DNA from: Streptomyces curacoi
GTDB lineage: Bacteria; Actinomycetota; Actinomycetes; Streptomycetales; Streptomycetaceae
Direction of reading: 5' to 3'
Assembly: GCF_001513975.1 (NCBI RefSeq)
Contig: NZ_KQ947992.1
Coordinates: 310,001 to 374,000, forward strand
Length of the DNA stretch: 64,000 nt
The notes under the pieces were generated by a model that was not told the DNA's origin, did no database searches, and saw only the letters and a list, made by a program, of their open reading frames with translations. The position numbers and the translations under genes were made by a program. Position 1 is the stretch's first letter. Each line of letters starts with the position of its first letter. Below, piece by piece: positions 60,266 through 64,000 of this stretch.

Positions 60266-61639
60266 TCATTTCTCGATCACCTGGCCGTCCGCCGCTGCCT
60301 TCAACTCCTCGTCGTAGCCCTTCGCCGCCTCCTCGACCGACATGTCGCCCGTCGTCACGCCCTCCATCGCCTCCTGGATGGCGGTCGAGACCTTGGGGTA
60401 CGCCGGGTAGGCGGGGCGGTAGTGGGTGTGGGCGACCAGGTCCGTGAAGAACTTGATGCCGGGCTGGGCGCTGACGTACGCGGGATCGCTCGCCACGTCC
60501 TTGCGTACCGCGATACCCGAGTTGGCGACGTACCACTTCTGGGCGTTGGCCCTGGTCTGCATCGTCTTGATGAACTCGAAGGCCAGCTCGGGGTTGGCCG
60601 CCTTGGCCGGAATGGACCAGGTCCAGCCGCCGGACATGCTCACCTTGCCGGGGGCCTGGCCGTTCTGGGTGGGCATGGCGGCGAGGCCCAGCTCCTTCGA
60701 CCACTCGGGCCACTCGTGGCCGCTGCCGGGAAGCCAGTCCTGGGGCAGCCAGGAGCCGTCGAGGGCGATGGCGAGCTCGCCCTGCGGGAGCCACTCGCCG
60801 CGGACACGGGTCATGACATTGGGGTCGAGGGCGTCGGAGACGTCCGGGCCGAGCTTCTCCCTGTAGACGGTCTCGACGAACCTGAGGGCGTCCTTGAAGC
60901 CCTGGCCGCCGGCGATCCACTTCTTGGCCGTCCTGTCGTACAGCGGGTCCGAAGTGCCGTCGTTCGTGCCGTAGAGCAGCATCTCGAAGGTCTGCATGGT
61001 CGCGGCCTCGCCGACGGGCTTGCCCGTGTAGACGTTCAGGGGGATGACGTCGGGCACCTTCTCCTTGATGGTGCGGGCGGCGTCGAGGACGTCGTCCCAG
61101 GTCTTCGGCTGCCAGTCGGCGGGCAGGCCCGCCTTCTCGAAGACGTCCCTGCTGAACCACAGGCCCCGGGTGTCCGTGCCGTCCGGGACGCCGTACGTCT
61201 TGCCGTCCTCGCCCTTGGCCGCGCTCTTCGCCGTGTCGATGAACTGGTTCCAGTCCGGCCACTTGGCGAGGTAGGGGTCCAGGGGCTTGAGGTAGCCGCT
61301 GGTGATGTCCGAGTTGATGAGGAAGGTGTCCTCGTAGACCAGGTCGGGGGCGGTCCTGGGGGAGCGGAGCATCTGCTGGAGCTTGGTGTAGTACTCCGAG
61401 TCCGGGGCCTTGATGGGGACGAACTCGACCTTCTTGCCGGGGTTCGCCTTCTCGAACTGCTTCTTGATGTCCGCGAGGTAGGTGTCCATCACCTTGATGG
61501 AGTTGTCCGTGGACTGTTTGAAGGAGACCTTGAGGGTGTCCGGGTCGCTGCCGGAACCGCCGCCGCAGGCCGTGAGGGCCGTTGCGGCGAGGACGGTCGT
61601 GAGCAGGGCGGTGAGGGCGGCGGTGGGGCGCACGGGCAT
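60266..61639 (-). CDS. Sugar-binding lipoprotein of ABC importer
   Basis: A 457-residue extracellular solute-binding protein (family 1). The signal peptide ends in a lipobox LTAC with lipid-modified C25, followed by GGGSGSDPDTLKVSF. The mature protein has the usual two-lobed pattern (APDLVYEDTFLINSDI, LAIALDGSWLPQDW, WTWSIPAKAANPELAFEFIK). I chose ATG 61639 because AGGAGG precedes it; the longer TTG/ATG forms are unlikely. First gene of the importer operon; no LacI regulator is adjacent, which is unusual for such operons. Confidence 0.93.
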   Translation of the reverse strand: MPVRPTAALTALLTTVLAATALTACGGGSGSDPDTLKVSFKQSTDNSIKVMDTYLADIKKQFEKANPGKKVEFVPIKAPDSEYYTKLQQMLRSPRTAPDLVYEDTFLINSDITSGYLKPLDPYLAKWPDWNQFIDTAKSAAKGEDGKTYGVPDGTDTRGLWFSRDVFEKAGLPADWQPKTWDDVLDAARTIKEKVPDVIPLNVYTGKPVGEAATMQTFEMLLYGTNDGTSDPLYDRTAKKWIAGGQGFKDALRFVETVYREKLGPDVSDALDPNVMTRVRGEWLPQGELAIALDGSWLPQDWLPGSGHEWPEWSKELGLAAMPTQNGQAPGKVSMSGGWTWSIPAKAANPELAFEFIKTMQTRANAQKWYVANSGIAVRKDVASDPAYVSAQPGIKFFTDLVAHTHYRPAYPAYPKVSTAIQEAMEGVTTGDMSVEEAAKGYDEELKAAADGQVIEK

Positions 61640-61709
61640 GACCTCCTGCGGGCGCACGTCGTTGTGGCGCGGGGATGGCTGCCTGGTGAACGTAGGTTGA
61701 GTGGTCTAG

Positions 61710-63776
61710 TCAGGTCAATGTCTGTGCGGCCGATTGGGCTTCGGCGGCTTCGGTGGGGGCGTTGGCTCGGGTGAAGGCCTCGGCGGCTTGGAGGTAGTAG
61801 GCGCGGGCTTCGGCGGGGCGCTGGATGGCCTCGTGGACAAGGGCCAGGTTGTGCAGGGTCTGGCCTGCCCCGTACCAGTCCCCGAACTGGCGGCGGAGCT
61901 CCCGAGCTGCGTCGTACGCCTTGATCGCCTCCGCCACCTGGCCCGTCTGTTGCAGGATGATTCCAAGGTTGTGCCACGCCATGCCTTCGCGGAAGCGGTC
62001 CCCAGCGGCTTGGAACAGGTCGCGGACGCGGATATGGGTGTGGACCGCCTCCTCCCCCCGGCCCTCAAACAGAAGGGCGTTACCGAGGTTCCCCAACGCC
62101 ATCGCCTCGCGGAGATGGTCGCCGGCGGCCTGGCAGAGGCCGCGGGCGCGGTTGTAGGCGGGTATCGCCTCCTCCAGCCTGCCCGCCGCCTGCAGGGCGA
62201 CACCGAGGTTGTTCCACGCCATGGCTTCGAGACGGTGATTACCGGCGGCCTGGTAGAGGTCGCGGGCGTGTGTGTGGGAGTCGATCGCCTCCTCCGCCTG
62301 GCCCGCCTCCCGCTGGGCACGCCCCAGGTTTGTCCAGGCCTCTGCCTCCCCCATGCGGTCCCCGATGCGGTGAGTGCCCTCCCGCGCTGCGCGCGCGACA
62401 GTGATCCCCTCATCGACGTGCCGCCTCCAGCGCAAGTACTCCGCCAGACATGCGGCCAGTTGCGCCGCCTTGGGCGTGTACCGCTCCTCGGCCGCCCACT
62501 GCGCCGCCGCGACCAGCCCCGCCCGCTCGCCGTCCAGCCACGTCAGGGCCTGTGCCCGGTCCGCGAACCGCTCCGGCTCAGGCCTCCCCGGCAGCCACCG
62601 CAACCGGTCGTTCGCCGCGGCCGTCCACCGCAGGTAGAACCCCAGCAGGCGCTTCCGCGCTGCCTGACCCTCCTTCCTCAACTCCGCGTCCCCCGCCACC
62701 ACGCCGGCTCCGAAGGCCCGCACCAGGTCATGCAGCCGCCATTGCACATCTCCACGCATCCGCACACCCGTGACAAGACAGGCGGCGGCCAGATTCTCCA
62801 GCAGGTCCATGGCGGCAGCCATGTCCAGGTCGGCCAGGGCGGCCACGGCCTCCGTTCCCGTCTCGGCGCCGGGGGCCAGGGCCAGGAGACGTAGTAACCG
62901 GGCCTGGTCGGGCGGAAGTCGGCGGTACGACGTCTCCAGAACAGGGCGAAGGGCGAGTGAGCGGCCGTACTGGTCCGTGCCCTTGCTGCCGTTGTCAAGG
63001 ACGACCAGCGTGTCTCCGAGCTTCTTGATCTCGGCCACCAGCGACGCGATGTCACGATGGCGGCGTCTGCGCAGCATCGCGGCGGCGATCTGGAGGGCGA
63101 GGGGCAAGTGGTCGCACAGGGAGGCGAGTTCGGACACAGCGTCCGGTTCGTGCTCCGGGCGGTCGTCGTGTTCGTCGGCGTCGTGCAGAGCCCGGGCGAT
63201 GAGGGCGACGGACTCGTCAGGTACCAGTGTTGCCAGGTTGATGAGGCGTACGGGGAGGGTGTCCGGGCGGTCGCGGGAGGTGATCAGTACCCGGTGGTGG
63301 TCGGTGCCGGGCAGCAGGTCGAGGAACTGGCTGGGGTCCGAGGCGTTGTCCAGGATCAGCAGCATCTGGGCCTGCCGCTCGGCCAGCAGAGCGCGATACG
63401 CGTCGTACTGCCGGGCCGCCGTCGATGGCAGATCTACGCCCCGCACACCCATCGCGTCCAGCAGCGCCAGCACCGCCTGATCCGCGGTCACCGGATCGTC
63501 GTCGTACCCCCGCAGGTCCACGAAGAGCGTCCCACCGGGAAACCACCCCGTCGCACAGGCCCGATGCGCCGCCTCCACCGCCAGCGCGGTCTTGCCGATG
63601 CCGCCCATCCCCGTGACGGCGAAGATGAGCACAGGAAGCGAGTCCGAGTCACCCGAATCGGGCGAGAGCTGGGCGAGCAGCCGCTCCAGCTCCGCCGACC
63701 GCCCCGTAAAGCCCAGTGGCCGCGGCGGCAGCGTCGCGCTGGCCCGCGGGACCGGCCCATGTACGGTCCCATGCAC
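61710..63776 (-). CDS. STAND/NB-ARC ATPase with TPR repeats, copy 2
   Basis: 688 residues as read from GTG 63776. NB-ARC begins at LGFTGRSAEL; Walker A is GMGGIGKT (56-63); Walker B is MLLILDNASD; a RLHDLVRAFGAGVVAGDAEL winged-helix region and about six TPR units follow (EAMAWNNLGVALQAAGRLEE). The winged-helix to TPR junction is nearly identical at DNA level to copy 1, including 42 identical bases. The likely true N-terminus lies upstream in another frame (63796-64000). One base too many in a six-C run at 63805-63810 would explain the break. It lies 70 bp upstream of the sugar importer operon on the same strand. Confidence 0.87.
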   Translation of the reverse strand: MHGTVHGPVPRASATLPPRPLGFTGRSAELERLLAQLSPDSGDSDSLPVLIFAVTGMGGIGKTALAVEAAHRACATGWFPGGTLFVDLRGYDDDPVTADQAVLALLDAMGVRGVDLPSTAARQYDAYRALLAERQAQMLLILDNASDPSQFLDLLPGTDHHRVLITSRDRPDTLPVRLINLATLVPDESVALIARALHDADEHDDRPEHEPDAVSELASLCDHLPLALQIAAAMLRRRRHRDIASLVAEIKKLGDTLVVLDNGSKGTDQYGRSLALRPVLETSYRRLPPDQARLLRLLALAPGAETGTEAVAALADLDMAAAMDLLENLAAACLVTGVRMRGDVQWRLHDLVRAFGAGVVAGDAELRKEGQAARKRLLGFYLRWTAAANDRLRWLPGRPEPERFADRAQALTWLDGERAGLVAAAQWAAEERYTPKAAQLAACLAEYLRWRRHVDEGITVARAAREGTHRIGDRMGEAEAWTNLGRAQREAGQAEEAIDSHTHARDLYQAAGNHRLEAMAWNNLGVALQAAGRLEEAIPAYNRARGLCQAAGDHLREAMALGNLGNALLFEGRGEEAVHTHIRVRDLFQAAGDRFREGMAWHNLGIILQQTGQVAEAIKAYDAARELRRQFGDWYGAGQTLHNLALVHEAIQRPAEARAYYLQAAEAFTRANAPTEAAEAQSAAQTLT

Positions 63777-63795
63777 GGGCCCATGGGCGGTCCCC

Positions 63796-64000
63796 CTACC
63801 GCTGCCCCCCGACCTGTTTGCCGATGACGGGCCCGTGGAAGGTCCCGCCCCGGAAGTCGATGTGGTCGCCCCCGTACCGGCCCCCGCCGTCCCGATGGGG
63901 ACCCTCCTCAGAGCCGGAGGACCCCGCGGAACTGGACGCCCCGCCCCGCGGCCGGTGCTTCCGCAACACCCCCACCGCCACGCACGCCGCCTGCGCGGCC
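63796..64000 (-). pseudogene. Probable displaced N-terminal part of STAND copy 2, 5'-truncated by window
   Basis: The minus frame open from the window edge to a TAG at 63796 encodes RKHRPRGG, a Ser/Gly linker and RYGGDHIDFRGGTFHGPVIG before stopping. That tag matches the N-terminal tag of STAND copy 1 (YGGDHLDLRGGDFKGPVV). Removing one base from the C6 run at 63805-63810 joins this frame to the ATPase frame through a HGPVHGTVHGPV repeat. It could instead be an independent short gene that carries the same tag. Confidence 0.55.

Noticed and set aside
1..64000. tRNA, rRNA, transposase or integrase genes
   Set aside because: I looked for typical motifs and found none; no attachment site is evident.

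Overview
The window is chromosomal DNA from a Streptomyces. It is GC-rich with strong third-position GC bias and carries the filamentous-growth cytoskeletal genes filP and scy, an AbsC-like MarR regulator, a whiE-type spore-pigment type II PKS set and B12-dependent acyl-CoA mutase functions. As far as I recall (no search was run), the backbone order matches the S. coelicolor SCO539x-SCO543x region: filP, scy, methylmalonyl-CoA epimerase, thiolase, meaB, two-component system, absC, icmA, thioredoxin-like protein, pyk, ackA, pta, pfkA.

Layout. 1-5461: truncated LLM-type oxidoreductase, small zinc-ribbon-like protein, and two tandem ABC exporter pairs. 5774-10741: filP and scy. 11015-13800: epimerase divergent from thiolase-meaB. 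13920-17942: MFS remnant, acidic PepSY protein, OmpR/histidine kinase pair with operator-like repeats, and AbsC-like MarR. 18044-20149: three consecutive AIM24-family genes. 20354-23264: DUF3817 and thiamine-binding genes, then an apparently autoregulated SRPBCC/DUF4166/TetR operon preceded by two palindromic operators. 23303-24930: metzincin-like protease followed by an array of degenerate copies of its own 3' end.

25335-35092 is a type II polyketide cluster with the whiE order (SchA/CurD protein, cupin, KS, CLF, ACP, aromatase, cyclase). It adds an FAD hydroxylase, an amidohydrolase, a P450 and a second small SchA/CurD protein. 35157-38451 holds MarR, DUF3817, icmA (identified by F80 and Q198) and TetR. 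38655-43008 holds a thioredoxin-TPR protein and a secreted/membrane DUF6230-DUF6114-Ser/Thr-rich operon. 43406-48398 is the most striking accessory locus: a 1,525-residue secreted protein (signal peptide, ricin-B lectin, very long Ala/Lys coiled coil, Cys-rich pre-toxin region, C-terminal deaminase-like toxin), overlapped by a candidate immunity gene.

49013-55191 is central carbon metabolism (pyk, ackA, pta on minus; pfkA on plus). 55243-64000 contains an HTH gene and two related STAND/NB-ARC-TPR ATPases in opposite orientation around a sugar ABC importer operon. The second STAND gene appears broken by one base in a C6 run. Functional links seen: the epimerase, MeaB and IcmA belong to B12-dependent acyl-CoA metabolism; Pta-AckA with Pyk and Pfk link glycolysis to acetate and acetyl-phosphate; Scy and FilP build the tip-associated cytoskeleton; the PKS set should make an aromatic, probably spore-associated, polyketide. 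No rRNA, tRNA, CRISPR or transposase was recognised.
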